Program-made: the position numbers and the translations under genes | Shown: positions 1-8,799 of the stretch, in pieces | How the letters are laid out: every line of letters begins with the position of its first letter | Numbering within the stretch: the first letter of the stretch is position 1 | The notes under the pieces: generated by a model | The model's database searches: none | What the model was told of the DNA's origin: nothing | Seen by the model: only the letters and a program-made list of their open reading frames with translations | Assembly: GCA_934700615.1 (NCBI GenBank) | Contig: CAKUXR010000017.1 | Coordinates: 9,917-73,916 of the forward strand | Source: an uncultured Bacteroidales bacterium | GTDB taxonomy: Bacteria; Bacteroidota; Bacteroidia; Bacteroidales; UBA932 | Length of the DNA stretch: 64,000 nt | Direction: 5' to 3'

Positions 1-18
1 GTAAAGAAATAACAATCT

Positions 19-1713
19 CTACTTGGGCTCCAAGAGAGATTTGGCATTTGCGATGGCTTCAGGGGTAACTCTGGAGCCACTTAATATTCTGGCCACTTCC
101 ATAACCCTGTCTTCGCCGGAAATCTTGCGGATGGATGATATGGCCCTGTCTCCGTCAAACTCTTTGGTGACGATATAATGCGCATTGCCCTTGGCTGCAA
201 CCTGAGGAAGATGAGTGATGGCGAAGACCTGCATATAATCCCCCATTGAACAAATCATGGAGCCCATCTTGTCTGCGACGCTACCGGAGACTCCGGTATC
301 GATTTCATCGAAAATCATTGACGGCATATTCGTGTAGCGGGCCATCATCGCTTTGAGACACAGCATGATACGCGACATTTCACCACCTGACGCGCATTTT
401 GCAACGTCCACCTGGGACTTTCCGGTAGAAGAGAAACGGAACAGGATGGTGTCCGAGCCGTCCGGTCCTGGTTTGCCAGATTCAAGAACCACGTCGAACA
501 CGGCACGGTCGAGTTCCAGTGAACGGATAGAGTTACAGATGTTTTCCGAGAAACTCGGCACTGCCTTGGCCCTTGCTTCATGCAAATCCGAACATGCGGC
601 AGCCAAGTCTTTCTCCGCCTCCTGAATTTCCTTTTCAAGGGCTGTTTTTCTGGCCTCAAGCACACTGGTGTCAGCCAAAGACTCAGAGAGCCTGTCCCTC
701 AACTCGATAAGTTCGGAAACCTGGGTGCAGGAATACTTTTTCAGAAGGTCATAAAGCAAGGACAACCTTTCTTCCACTTCCTGTAACCTTTCATCCGAAA
801 TTTCCGTACCTGCTTCCAAATCAGACACTTCCGACAGGACATCATCGAGTTCCAGCCTTGACGACTCGATTCTCTCGGAAAGTGCAGACACGGAAGGGAT
901 ATATGACGACAGTTTGTCCAGGATTCTGGAAGACTCCTTAAGCATGGCGTCTATCGACATCCTGTCATCCTGGGCATCATCTCCCGATGGTGAAAAATAG
1001 TTTTCCACCTGATAAAGTGACGACTTGATTTCTTCAGCATTGGCAAGCTGCTTCTGCTCGGTTTCCAGTTCCTCCAGTTCACCGTCTTTCAGATGAGCGG
1101 AATCAAGTCTTTCGAACTGGGCCTGATTATAATCCTTCTCGGCATTGGTCCGGCTCAGATTGGCATTGACCTCATCAAGGTCATTTCTCAGTCCCGTCAG
1201 GCGCTCCCATCTGGTCCTGCAGGACTGCAGCAGTCCGCTGTCGCCTGCGAAGTGGTCCAGCATCGACATCTGGAACTGCTTGTCGCGCAGCAACATAGTC
1301 TCGTGCTGGGAGTGGATGTCAATGAGACGTGACGACAGCATTGACAACACCTTCAGAGGCGCCGGCGAATCGTTTACGAAGGAACGGGACCTGCCGTTGG
1401 AATTCAGGACACGCCTGATTGTCAATTGGCCTTTACCGTCGACAGGGTCGAAGTCAATCTCGTTTTCATCAAGATATTGTCTCAAGGAACCATCTTCATC
1501 ATTGACCTCGAATTCCGCTTCCACGACGCAGTTGTCCCCTGCGGCGCCGATTACGGAAGAGTCTGCACGTGAGCCCATTACGAGAGAAAGGGCACCGAGA
1601 AGTATAGACTTTCCGGCACCGGTCTGTCCCGTAATAATCACGAGACCCGCCGGAAATCCGATATCCAGCGAGTCGATCAGAACGTAATTCTTTATATGAA
1701 GTGCCTTGAGCAT
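19..1713 (-). CDS. recN: DNA repair protein RecN
   Basis: RecN is an SMC-like ATPase that acts early in recombinational repair of double-strand breaks. Of 564 residues, the N-terminus carries the Walker A loop GQTGAGKS (about residues 29-36). A long coiled coil fills the middle. The C-terminus holds the ABC signature SGGEMSR and the Walker B motif MIFDEIDTGVSG. The length matches the family. It is the last gene of a minus-strand run trxB-bamD-rpoZ-recN and starts 16 bp after the rpoZ stop, so co-transcription is likely. In many relatives coaBC and a DUF4835 gene lie between rpoZ and recN; they are absent here. Identification is secure from the complete ABC motif set. Confidence 0.96.
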   Translation of the reverse strand: MLKALHIKNYVLIDSLDIGFPAGLVIITGQTGAGKSILLGALSLVMGSRADSSVIGAAGDNCVVEAEFEVNDEDGSLRQYLDENEIDFDPVDGKGQLTIRRVLNSNGRSRSFVNDSPAPLKVLSMLSSRLIDIHSQHETMLLRDKQFQMSMLDHFAGDSGLLQSCRTRWERLTGLRNDLDEVNANLSRTNAEKDYNQAQFERLDSAHLKDGELEELETEQKQLANAEEIKSSLYQVENYFSPSGDDAQDDRMSIDAMLKESSRILDKLSSYIPSVSALSERIESSRLELDDVLSEVSDLEAGTEISDERLQEVEERLSLLYDLLKKYSCTQVSELIELRDRLSESLADTSVLEARKTALEKEIQEAEKDLAAACSDLHEARAKAVPSFSENICNSIRSLELDRAVFDVVLESGKPGPDGSDTILFRFSSTGKSQVDVAKCASGGEMSRIMLCLKAMMARYTNMPSMIFDEIDTGVSGSVADKMGSMICSMGDYMQVFAITHLPQVAAKGNAHYIVTKEFDGDRAISSIRKISGEDRVMEVARILSGSRVTPEAIANAKSLLEPK

Positions 1714-1729
1714 ATCAGCAAATCATTGC

Positions 1730-2104
1730 CTACTCTTCGACGTTTTTCTGTTTCTTGGCAAGAGCCTCCGGCTGAGCAGCCTCAGAAGCAGACTCGTTCT
1801 TGGCCATCCTGTAAGTCAGTTCGTCATTTTCGAACTCTGAAACGGCAACAAGAACAGGCTTAGGCTGCCTCTCATAGTATTTTGAGATTTCGATCTGCTC
1901 GCGGTTCTCGAACACTTCGTCCATCGAGTCACGGTCGTTCTTGAAATCTTCAAGTTTCTTGTTAAGTTCCTTCTTCTCGGCAAGGGCAATCTGGTTAGCT
2001 CTCTTGTACAGAATAACTACTGTCTCGTAAATGTTGCCTGTAGGGGCAGCGAGATACTTCACATCCCTTGTGATAGTGTTCTGAGGTACATTCTTCTTGT
2101 CCAT
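1730..2104 (-). CDS. rpoZ: RNA polymerase omega subunit (Bacteroidetes type)
   Basis: A 124-residue protein that matches the Bacteroidetes form of the RNA polymerase omega subunit (Rpb6-like fold). Recognisable parts are the N-terminal NTITRDV region, the GNIYETVVILYKRANQI core helix, and the ENREQIEISKYYE segment that precedes the KPVL strand. Omega helps assemble core polymerase around the beta-prime subunit. The C-terminus is an Ala/Glu/Lys-rich tail that is probably disordered. It sits between bamD and recN on the same strand, the usual Bacteroidales neighbourhood. The call rests on remembered family sequence and context. Confidence 0.78.
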   Translation of the reverse strand: MDKKNVPQNTITRDVKYLAAPTGNIYETVVILYKRANQIALAEKKELNKKLEDFKNDRDSMDEVFENREQIEISKYYERQPKPVLVAVSEFENDELTYRMAKNESASEAAQPEALAKKQKNVEE

Positions 2105-2217
2105 TCTTTTACTATTCTAAATTGTCATCTAATCGGCCGGTCATATGGCAACCTCTGCCATCATCGGCCTCCATTTAATATATACTGAAGCCGGCCGAAG
2201 ATTGTTTCAAAACTTTT

Positions 2218-3105
2218 TTATCTGGATTTTTTGTCGGCCTTCTCGGCAGCCTTCCTCTCTTTCTCGAAGACCTTTTCCTTCACATCGGCATCTTCATCGG
2301 TGCCAGTGTAGTGGCCAAGAGCTTTCTGGGCGCGATTATAAAGAGTCTTCAATTCCTTGGAATACTTTGACTGCGGATTTTCGCTCACGAAGTTCAGATA
2401 GTCGTCCATGAAGGTAAGATAACGGTCCCTCTGCTTGGAAGCGACACTGAGCTGCGCATATTTGTATGAAGATTTCGCAATGTAATACAGGATATCTTCA
2501 CGATAGATATTTTCCGAATTGTCCTTCAATGTGTTACGGAAAGCGACCCTGGCAGCCTTATAGTCCTCCATGTTGTAATACAGGCGGGCGCCCTCGAATG
2601 CTTTTCTGTCAAGTCTTCCGTTCAGGTCCTTAAGCATGGCGTCACAATCCTCCTTGTGGAGATTCGAGCCATAGTCCTTCTCATATTCATTGATAGAAGC
2701 AATGGCAACCTTTGTCGGAGCCTGGTCGAGTTCATATCTGTATGTAGATTTGTACAGGCAGTCTATTCTCAGGAATCTGGCCTCCTCAGCAAACGGGCTT
2801 CTCGGGAAGTTGTTCACGAAACGGTTGAAATTGGCCTCTGCCGTAACATAGTCCTTGTAACGGTAGTTGCTCAGGCCCCAGTAATACTGGACAGTGTCGT
2901 CGCGCTCCGTACCATCCGTAAGCACTGACATTGACTCGAACAGCGCTGCAGATTTCTGATACTTTCCTTTATTGAAATAATCGAATGCCGCCTTGTATTT
3001 GGTGTCCACATCATTGCTGGACAACAGCGTATCGTACTGCGATTTGCATGAAGAAGCCGCCAATACTGCGAACACTCCCAGAATTACCTTAGTTGTTATT
3101 TTCAT
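2218..3105 (-). CDS. bamD: Outer membrane assembly lipoprotein BamD
   Basis: A 295-residue lipoprotein with a signal peptide ending in the lipobox AASSC (Cys20). Tetratricopeptide repeats follow: FDYFNKGKYQKSAALFES, then the YWGLSNYRYKDYVTAEANF repeat, then a segment with NNFPRSPFAEEARF. These are typical of BamD, the TPR scaffold of the BAM complex that inserts beta-barrel proteins such as SusC into the outer membrane. The C-terminal 30 residues are rich in Lys and Glu. It lies between trxB and rpoZ on the minus strand and is probably transcribed with rpoZ and recN. It could be called a generic YfiO/TPR lipoprotein, but length and context fit BamD well. Confidence 0.9.
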   Translation of the reverse strand: MKITTKVILGVFAVLAASSCKSQYDTLLSSNDVDTKYKAAFDYFNKGKYQKSAALFESMSVLTDGTERDDTVQYYWGLSNYRYKDYVTAEANFNRFVNNFPRSPFAEEARFLRIDCLYKSTYRYELDQAPTKVAIASINEYEKDYGSNLHKEDCDAMLKDLNGRLDRKAFEGARLYYNMEDYKAARVAFRNTLKDNSENIYREDILYYIAKSSYKYAQLSVASKQRDRYLTFMDDYLNFVSENPQSKYSKELKTLYNRAQKALGHYTGTDEDADVKEKVFEKERKAAEKADKKSR

Positions 3106-3167
3106 ATTCTAATATAAATTATCTTGTCCGGTTTCAGGCCAGAGGCCCGGTCCGTTTCCCGGCTGTA

Positions 3168-4094
3168 CTACTTCAGGCTATTGAGGAATTTTTCCACATC
3201 AAGGGCAGCCCTGCAACCTGAGGCGGCTGCTGTAATTGCCTGTCTGTAATGGGGATCCTGCACATCTCCCGCCGCGAAAACGCCATCCACACAAGTGCGT
3301 GAAGACTTTCCTTCAGTGATTATATAGCCATTCTCATCAGTATGAATCCATTCTTTGAACAGATCCGCATTCGGATGATGGCCAATGCCGAGAAAGAAAC
3401 CGTCAATGCTGATATCAAAAACCTTACCATCTTTTCTGACGAGTCTGGCTCCGGTAACGCCGTTCACGTCTCCAAGCACCTCCTGAGTGTTGCAGTTCCA
3501 AAGAACTTCAATGTTTGGAGTGTTCAAAACTTTTTCCTGCATCGCCTTGGAAGCCCTGAAAACATCCCTCCTCACGATCATATATACTTTCTTGCAGATG
3601 TTTGAGAGATAGGTCGCTTCTTCGCACGCGGTGTCTCCCCCGCCGACTACGGCAACATCCTTCTTCCTGTAGAAGAATCCGTCGCATGTGGCGCAAGCCG
3701 ACACGCCGAGCCCCTTGAACTTCTGTTCTGAAGGAAGTCCGAGATATTTCGCAGTCGCGCCTGTGGCTATGATCAATGTCTCCGCTTCGAGTTCCCTGCC
3801 TTCACTGTCAGTCAGCCTGAACGGTCTGGACGAAAGGTCGGCCGAAGCGATTCTTCCGCTGCGGATTTCCGCGCCGAACCTTGCAGCCTGAGCTTTCATT
3901 GACGCCATCAGCATATTTGCATCGACTCCGTTTTCGAATCCCGGGTAGTTCTCGACCGTCGTGGTGGTGGTCAGCTGTCCTCCCGGTTCCATTCCCTCAT
4001 AAAGGACAGTCTGTATTCCGGCACGCCCCGTGTAGATGGCAGAAGTATAGCCGGCAGGACCGGAGCCGACAATAAGGCATTTTATATTTTCCAT
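3168..4094 (-). CDS. trxB: Thioredoxin-disulfide reductase
   Basis: FAD- and NADPH-dependent reductase (308 residues) that reduces thioredoxin in the cytoplasm. The FAD-binding GSGPAG loop is at residues 10-15, the redox-active CATC disulfide at 134-137, and the NADPH-binding GGGDTA loop follows shortly after. The C-terminal FAD contact (FAAGDVQD) is present. I place the start at MENIKC. An in-frame Met 25 codons upstream would add a strongly basic extension that does not belong to the family. It is the first gene of the minus-strand run leading to bamD. A TATATTTG -7 element lies 143 bp upstream. Confidence 0.95.
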   Translation of the reverse strand: MENIKCLIVGSGPAGYTSAIYTGRAGIQTVLYEGMEPGGQLTTTTTVENYPGFENGVDANMLMASMKAQAARFGAEIRSGRIASADLSSRPFRLTDSEGRELEAETLIIATGATAKYLGLPSEQKFKGLGVSACATCDGFFYRKKDVAVVGGGDTACEEATYLSNICKKVYMIVRRDVFRASKAMQEKVLNTPNIEVLWNCNTQEVLGDVNGVTGARLVRKDGKVFDISIDGFFLGIGHHPNADLFKEWIHTDENGYIITEGKSSRTCVDGVFAAGDVQDPHYRQAITAAASGCRAALDVEKFLNSLK

Positions 4095-4236
4095 AACTTT
4101 CCGAATATCTGTCTTGTGTTTCATTCGACGCATCCGCCGGAGTTTCCAATGCCGCCGGAGCCGTCCCAATCGTTTGTCTTAAAGAATTTTATCTCAGGTC
4201 AATGACAATGTCATTTCTGATACAAATTCCAACCTA

Positions 4237-4244
4237 CAAATATA
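4237..4244 (-). promoter_or_regulatory. Candidate -7 element upstream of trxB
   Basis: On the minus strand this reads TATATTTG, matching the Bacteroidetes -7 consensus TAnnTTTG. Nineteen bases further upstream is TTTC, one base off the -33 TTTG. The distance to the trxB start implies an untranslated leader of over 100 nt, in which I see no riboswitch. Confidence 0.42.
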
Positions 4245-4291
4245 GTGAAAGAGCCCAACAAACGAAAATTTTCTTTTTTCTTGCAGAAAAT

Positions 4292-4322
4292 TTTGGATTG
4301 TAAGAAAATATTCATACCTTTG
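4292..4322 (+). promoter_or_regulatory. Promoter of the tRNA-His gene
   Basis: A textbook Bacteroidetes sigma-ABfr promoter: TTTG at 4292-4295, a 19-bp spacer, then TACCTTTG at 4315-4322. Transcription would start a few bases before the tRNA at 4336. This is one of the two best promoter matches in the window and helps place the organism. Confidence 0.8.
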
Positions 4323-4335
4323 CAATCCTAAACAT

Positions 4336-4409
4336 GGTGAGCGTAGTTCAGTTGGTAGAGCGCCAGATTGTGGTTCTGGTTGTCGTGGGTTCGAGCCCCA
4401 CCGTTCACC
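4336..4409 (+). tRNA. tRNA-His (GTG anticodon)
   Basis: The cloverleaf is complete: acceptor stem GTGAGCG/CGTTCAC with one G-U pair, D arm GTTC...GAGC, anticodon loop with GTG, and T arm GTGGG-TTCGAGC-CCCAC. Position 4336 is the encoded G(-1) that histidine tRNAs need for recognition by HisRS, paired with C73 at 4409. CCA is not encoded. It has its own promoter and a factor-independent terminator, so it is a single-gene transcription unit. Confidence 0.97.
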
Positions 4410-4416
4410 CTGCGAA

Positions 4417-4447
4417 AAGAGTCAGTCTTCGGATTGACTCTTTTTTT
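4417..4447 (+). terminator. Intrinsic terminator of tRNA-His
   Basis: An 11-bp stem (AAGAGTCAGTC with its complement, one G-U pair) closed by a UUCG tetraloop and followed by a run of seven T. It ends the tRNA-His transcript eight bases after the mature 3' end. Confidence 0.92.
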
Positions 4448-4504
4448 GTGTATCCGGAGAAGAATTCATGACCGGTTTTCAAAACATGTTCCAAGAATAA
4501 TCAC

Positions 4505-4512
4505 TATATTTG
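4505..4512 (+). promoter_or_regulatory. Candidate -7 element for the carboxylase-type gene at 4558
   Basis: TATATTTG matches TAnnTTTG and lies 46 bp before the start codon. I do not find a good TTTG at the normal distance, so only the -7 half is supported. Confidence 0.42.
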
Positions 4513-4557
4513 CCGGATAACCACGAACAAGTTATAACAAAATAAAGTAAGTTAAAA

Positions 4558-6363
4558 ATGGCAAGAGAAATCAAATTTTCTCTGGTTTACAGGGACATGT
4601 GGCAATCCTCAGGCAAGTATGTGCCTAGAGTGGACCAGCTTGAGGAAGTCGCCCCCGCTATCATTGACATGGGCTGTTTCGACAGAGTCGAGACCAATGG
4701 TGGAGCATTCGAGCAGGTAAACCTCCTGTTCGGAGAAAACCCTAACGTTGCAGTCAGAAGATGGACAGCACCTTTCCACAAGGCAGGCATCCGGACACAC
4801 ATGCTTGAACGCGGACTTAACGCATTGAGAATGAACCCGGTTCCGGCAGACGTCAGGGAACTGATGTACAAAGTGAAGAAAGCTCAGGGAACAGACATCG
4901 CAAGATCATTCTGCGGCCTGAACGATCACAGGAACCTGAAATTGTCAGTAGAATTCGCAAAGAAAGCCGGCATGATTTCACAGGTGGCATTGTCCATCAC
5001 GAACTCACCGGTCCACACCGTCGAATACTACATGGGCATCGTTGACAAGGTCGTAGAATACGGCTGCGACGAGATCTGCCTGAAAGATATGGCAGGAATC
5101 GGCAGGCCGACATTCCTCGCCGAGCTCACAAGCTGCATCAAGAAGAAATACCCGCACATCATCGTCCAGTATCACGGACACACAGGCCCGGGCTTCTCGC
5201 CTGCATCAATGCTGGAAGTCGCACGTGCCGGAGCGGACTACCTCGACGTAGCCGTAGAACCGCTCTCATGGGGCAAAATCCATCCGGACGTGATAACCAT
5301 CAGGGAAATGATGAAAGCAGACGGATTCCTCGTGAAAGACCTGAACATGGACGCATACATGGAAGTCCGCAAGCTCACGCAGAAATTCATTGACGACTTC
5401 CTCGGCTACTGGATCAATCCGGCCAACAAACTGATGTCCTCCCTCCTCGTAGGCTGCGGCCTTCCGGGCGGAATGATGGGCTCGATGATGGCCGACCTGA
5501 AAGGCTTCCAGGCTGCAATCAATGCATCAGAGCGCGCTCACGGACGTCCTGAAATCAGCCTTGACACCCTCATGGTGAAACTTTTCGATGAAGTCCAGTA
5601 TGTATGGCCAAGACTCGGTTATCCACCTCTGGTGACACCGTTCAGCCAGTACGTGAAGAACACCTCCCTCATGAACCTCCTCAATGTCCTGAACGGCAAG
5701 CCGAGATGGACTACCATTGACAAGGACACATGGAACATGATTCTCGGCAGGATGGGCCAGCTCCCTGGAAAACTCGCGCCGGAAATCATTGACCTTGCGA
5801 AAGAGAAGGGAATGGAATTCTACACCGGCAATCCTCAGGACATGTATCCTGACGAACTTCCTAAATTCCGCCAGATGATGAAAGACGAAGGCTGGGATGA
5901 GGGACAGGATCAGGAGGAACTCTTCGAATTCGCAATGCATGAGAGACAGTACCGCGACTACAAGAGCGGCGTTGCGAAGGAAAGGTTCAATGCTGAGCTC
6001 AAGGACTTGAAAGCCAAGGCCGGAGCGCCAATCACGGTTGTCCGTCCGGTAGTGGAAATGCCTAAATTCGATGTCGAAGAATATGCCAAGAAATATCCTC
6101 ATGCAGTACCTGTACAGGCACCGGCAAAGGGACAGCTCATGTGGCAGCTTGATGTCGATGACGAATCTACGGCACCTATTGCAGGCACAGAAGTGAAGGC
6201 CGGCAAGGCAATGGGCTACGTACAGACCTACTATGGCATGGAAGACGTGATTCCTGCTGTTGACGGCAGAGTTGTGGCAGTTACCGGAACTCAGGGAGCC
6301 AACGTAGTGAAAGGCGAGATCATCGCTTTCGTAGAAGGCTCGGCTGACGCGGCTGCAGAATAA
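4558..6363 (+). CDS. Oxaloacetate decarboxylase alpha / pyruvate carboxylase B-type protein
   Basis: A 601-residue protein with an N-terminal carboxyltransferase TIM barrel. It has the metal and substrate motifs seen in the family (YRDMWQSSGKY near the start, CLKDMAGIGRP around residue 180, YHGHTGPGF around 208) and a PYC/OADA conserved domain (VGYPPLVTPFSQYVKN-type segment). The family moves carboxyl groups between biotin and oxaloacetate/pyruvate. The last 90 residues align with a biotinyl domain, but the position of the biotin lysine (AMKM in carriers) reads YGME, so this copy probably cannot be biotinylated. It may rely on a separate carrier protein. Close Bacteroidetes homologues are annotated as oxaloacetate decarboxylase alpha subunits. 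The 3' end overlaps the opposing NigD-like gene by 73 bp. Confidence 0.85.
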   Translation: MAREIKFSLVYRDMWQSSGKYVPRVDQLEEVAPAIIDMGCFDRVETNGGAFEQVNLLFGENPNVAVRRWTAPFHKAGIRTHMLERGLNALRMNPVPADVRELMYKVKKAQGTDIARSFCGLNDHRNLKLSVEFAKKAGMISQVALSITNSPVHTVEYYMGIVDKVVEYGCDEICLKDMAGIGRPTFLAELTSCIKKKYPHIIVQYHGHTGPGFSPASMLEVARAGADYLDVAVEPLSWGKIHPDVITIREMMKADGFLVKDLNMDAYMEVRKLTQKFIDDFLGYWINPANKLMSSLLVGCGLPGGMMGSMMADLKGFQAAINASERAHGRPEISLDTLMVKLFDEVQYVWPRLGYPPLVTPFSQYVKNTSLMNLLNVLNGKPRWTTIDKDTWNMILGRMGQLPGKLAPEIIDLAKEKGMEFYTGNPQDMYPDELPKFRQMMKDEGWDEGQDQEELFEFAMHERQYRDYKSGVAKERFNAELKDLKAKAGAPITVVRPVVEMPKFDVEEYAKKYPHAVPVQAPAKGQLMWQLDVDDESTAPIAGTEVKAGKAMGYVQTYYGMEDVIPAVDGRVVAVTGTQGANVVKGEIIAFVEGSADAAAE

Positions 6364-7070
6364 TCGTAAATCATACTATGGTTTTCGGTCTCCGGATAGA
6401 TATAATGTCCGTCAGACCGATGCCATGTCCACAACAATCTTATGACCGCATTCCCGGAAGGAAGAAATTCCTGGACAGGGAATGTGGCCATTTTGTTTAT
6501 CATCACAAGATTGGCCACATCGCTTCCGGAAGAGAAACCGTCACCCTCGGAATCATGGACAAGAGAAAAAGACAAAGTGTCAGGAGCATTGTCAATGCCA
6601 GTGGACGTCCCCTCGAACACAAAAGCGGAACGCTGCACCACCCCTGAATTCTTATGTCCTGTCCAGGAGCAATAAAGATTTATATAACCTCCTGAGATCC
6701 AGGCATTATTGACAGATATCGGATCTTTCCATTCTGACTTGTCGAATCCTGAAGTCCCTCCCCTCACGATAGTTCCCGTGACAGGAACCGAGCAATTTAC
6801 CAGATTTGCGGAAAACAGATTCTTTGCAGGATCAATGCAATCCCCCACCTCGCAGGACACGAACAATCTGGTCCCGAACTCATAATCGAACTGCTCCGCC
6901 GTGGTAAAGTCATAGGTCATGCCGGCGTCAGTTGTAAACAGATTGTCACCCGTTACGAAGCCCATGGAAGAATCCACATAGGGCACAGAAGAAGTCTTGC
7001 TGCATGAAACAGCAATCATAGAAGACACAATGACAGCAGCCATGGTCTTTAAGGTCAGGTTAAAGCGCAT
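6291..7070 (-). CDS. NigD-like lipoprotein
   Basis: A 259-residue predicted lipoprotein. The signal peptide ends at the lipobox MIAVSC. The body is beta-rich and shows features of NigD-like proteins: an early DAGMTYDF strand, the central NAWISGGYINL segment, and a late LVHDSEGD turn. NigD-like proteins are cell-envelope proteins of unclear function, first noted in a Bacteroides bacteriocin-associated operon. I start at MRFNLT because the signal peptide begins there; another Met lies five codons upstream. The 3' end runs 73 bp into the opposing gene. The family call is from pattern memory and is moderate. Confidence 0.6.
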   Translation of the reverse strand: MRFNLTLKTMAAVIVSSMIAVSCSKTSSVPYVDSSMGFVTGDNLFTTDAGMTYDFTTAEQFDYEFGTRLFVSCEVGDCIDPAKNLFSANLVNCSVPVTGTIVRGGTSGFDKSEWKDPISVNNAWISGGYINLYCSWTGHKNSGVVQRSAFVFEGTSTGIDNAPDTLSFSLVHDSEGDGFSSGSDVANLVMINKMATFPVQEFLPSGNAVIRLLWTWHRSDGHYIYPETENHSMIYDYSAAASAEPSTKAMISPFTTLAP

Positions 7071-7114
7071 AGTGTATGAGGTCAAAGTTTATATAGGCAA
7101 GCGGCAAAGGGCTG

Positions 7115-7594
7115 TTATTCAGCTACTTTCTCTGCCGTTTTTTTCTTCACATATGAACGGCTCGGACGGCAGACTATCTGCACATCCACACATTCGACAC
7201 GGTATCCCTTGTATTTTTTCTTGGCGAAATATGCATCGAGATTGTCCATGAAGTCATCATCAATGACATCCTTGAAGGTATTGTTCACATAATCATACAG
7301 ATGGATATGCCTGAAAGTATTCACGTCGAAATACATCTTGTTGTTGGCACTCATCCTGTGGTCATATATTCCAAGCAAAGCTATCTGTGAAAGTATATTA
7401 TACACCGAAGCTACGGTAACATTGGTAGTGCCTTGGCTCCTGATCTCCTCCGTTACCATATCAGCTGAAGCATGTCCCAGCTTCAGCATCGCGTTATGTA
7501 CAGCCAATCTCTGCTGTGTAGATTTCAACGAATGTTTCTTCAGCAGTTTCTTGAATTCTTCTATTCCTGGTGCAGTATGTGTGTGCTTCTTCAT
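7115..7594 (-). CDS. Fur-family transcriptional regulator
   Basis: A 159-residue winged-helix repressor of the Fur/PerR/Zur superfamily. Residues 10-80 form the DNA-binding domain (LKSTQQRLAVHNAML, then VTVASVYNILSQIALLG). The dimerisation domain begins around HIHLYDYVNN. Family members normally have HHHLxCxxCG here, with Cys pairs for structural zinc. In this protein those cysteines are replaced (LYDYVN), so structural zinc is probably absent, as in some PerR-like Bacteroidetes proteins. It has its own strong promoter (7643-7673). The metal or oxidant it senses cannot be told from the sequence. Confidence 0.87.
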   Translation of the reverse strand: MKKHTHTAPGIEEFKKLLKKHSLKSTQQRLAVHNAMLKLGHASADMVTEEIRSQGTTNVTVASVYNILSQIALLGIYDHRMSANNKMYFDVNTFRHIHLYDYVNNTFKDVIDDDFMDNLDAYFAKKKYKGYRVECVDVQIVCRPSRSYVKKKTAEKVAE

Positions 7595-7642
7595 ATTGAC
7601 AGCTGCGCATTATCCTGTTAGTACACGTAAACTTAAGTACCA

Positions 7643-7673
7643 CAAATATAATCCAAATTCTGATAATTGCAAA
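7643..7673 (-). promoter_or_regulatory. Promoter of the Fur-family regulator
   Basis: Read on the minus strand: TTTG (7673-7670), a 19-bp spacer, then TATATTTG (7650-7643). Both boxes match the Bacteroidetes consensus exactly. The start codon at 7594 is about 42 bp downstream of the expected start site. Confidence 0.8.
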
Positions 7674-7807
7674 GATTTTTCAATTTTGAATAAATATAAT
7701 TTAAATCAATGCCGGTTCCGCTTGGCCAAACGGCCGGAAAGCCGGAAGAAAAACAAAAGAAAACACACGAAATGAAATATACATAGCATTATTTGGAGAA
7801 ACATTGC

Positions 7808-7815
7808 TAAATTTG
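7808..7815 (+). promoter_or_regulatory. Candidate -7 element of the HAD phosphatase gene
   Basis: TAAATTTG fits TAnnTTTG and lies 22 bp before the chosen ATG at 7837. It supports that start over an in-frame Met at 7804, which would lie upstream of the transcript. No TTTG is found at the correct -33 distance. Confidence 0.42.
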
Positions 7816-7836
7816 CAAACAAATGAAAATACAGCA

Positions 7837-8724
7837 ATGAGTACAAACTACAACAAAGAACTCACACCGGAGTTGAAAAAGAAATTGTCCGGAATCAGGC
7901 ACATTGCTCTGGACATGGACGGGACAATATACATGGGAAGCAATCTGTTCCCTTTTACAAAGGGTTTTTTGCAGGACATGACAGATGCCGGAATCGGTTA
8001 CTCATTCCTCACTAACAATCCCACAAAATCAGTAGCCGACTACCTCCACAAACTCGAGGGAATGGGCATCAATGCCGATGAGGGCAACATGTACACAACC
8101 TCACTAGCAGCCATTGACTATATAAAAGAGAAATATCCTCAGGCAAAGAGGCTCTATATGCTCGGTACTCCAAGTATGGTTAGCCAGTTCGAGAAAGCCG
8201 GCTTCGAAGCATGCGCGGATGACCCTAACGATGTTCCTGATGTTCTCGTGGTGGCATTCGACACGACTCTCACTTACCCGCGCCTCTGCCGTGCCGCATG
8301 GTGGGCAAGCCAGGGAATCCCTTATATCGCGACAAATCCTGACAGGGTATGCCCTACCGACCAGCCTACAGTCCTCGTGGACTGCGGTTCATTGCAGAAA
8401 TGCATAGAGCATGCAACCGGACGCCGCCCTGACATCGTTCTCGGAAAGCCGGACCCGACAATGCTGGACGGAATCATGCACAGACATGGTCTGAAACCGG
8501 AAGAAATCGCAATGGTGGGAGACCGCATATACACTGACACCGCCATGGCCCACAATGCAGGTGCCGTAGGCGTACTTGTACTTTCAGGAGAAACAACTGT
8601 CGAAACAGCCCTCAAGGTCGCAGAGGATGCCAGAACAAATCCTGCTCCGGAGTTTTTCCCTCCTGATATGATAGCAAGGGATATCCGGGAGCTGGGAGAC
8701 CTGATTCTGGAGGCAAAGAAATAA
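7837..8724 (+). CDS. HAD-IIA family phosphatase (NagD-like)
   Basis: A 295-residue cytoplasmic hydrolase of the haloacid dehalogenase superfamily, subclass IIA. All four motifs are visible: motif I ALDMDGTIY (nucleophile Asp), motif II LTNNPTKS, a Lys in GKPDPTML, and motif IV MVGDRIYTD. The cap between motifs II and III fits NagD/phosphoglycolate or p-nitrophenyl phosphatase types. The natural substrate cannot be read from the sequence; the family removes phosphate from small sugar phosphates and nucleotides. Start chosen at MSTNYN because the upstream 11 codons overlap the promoter element. Confidence 0.9.
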   Translation: MSTNYNKELTPELKKKLSGIRHIALDMDGTIYMGSNLFPFTKGFLQDMTDAGIGYSFLTNNPTKSVADYLHKLEGMGINADEGNMYTTSLAAIDYIKEKYPQAKRLYMLGTPSMVSQFEKAGFEACADDPNDVPDVLVVAFDTTLTYPRLCRAAWWASQGIPYIATNPDRVCPTDQPTVLVDCGSLQKCIEHATGRRPDIVLGKPDPTMLDGIMHRHGLKPEEIAMVGDRIYTDTAMAHNAGAVGVLVLSGETTVETALKVAEDARTNPAPEFFPPDMIARDIRELGDLILEAKK

Positions 8725-8799
8725 TTGTCAGAAGATGTCCGGAATCGACAAATCAGCGATTCGGGATTAAAGAAACAGACAAAAACTTTAAAAATCATA

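Noticed and set aside
1145..1687. A 180-codon plus-strand open frame inside recN
   Set aside because: Shadow of the recN coding frame; no protein features.
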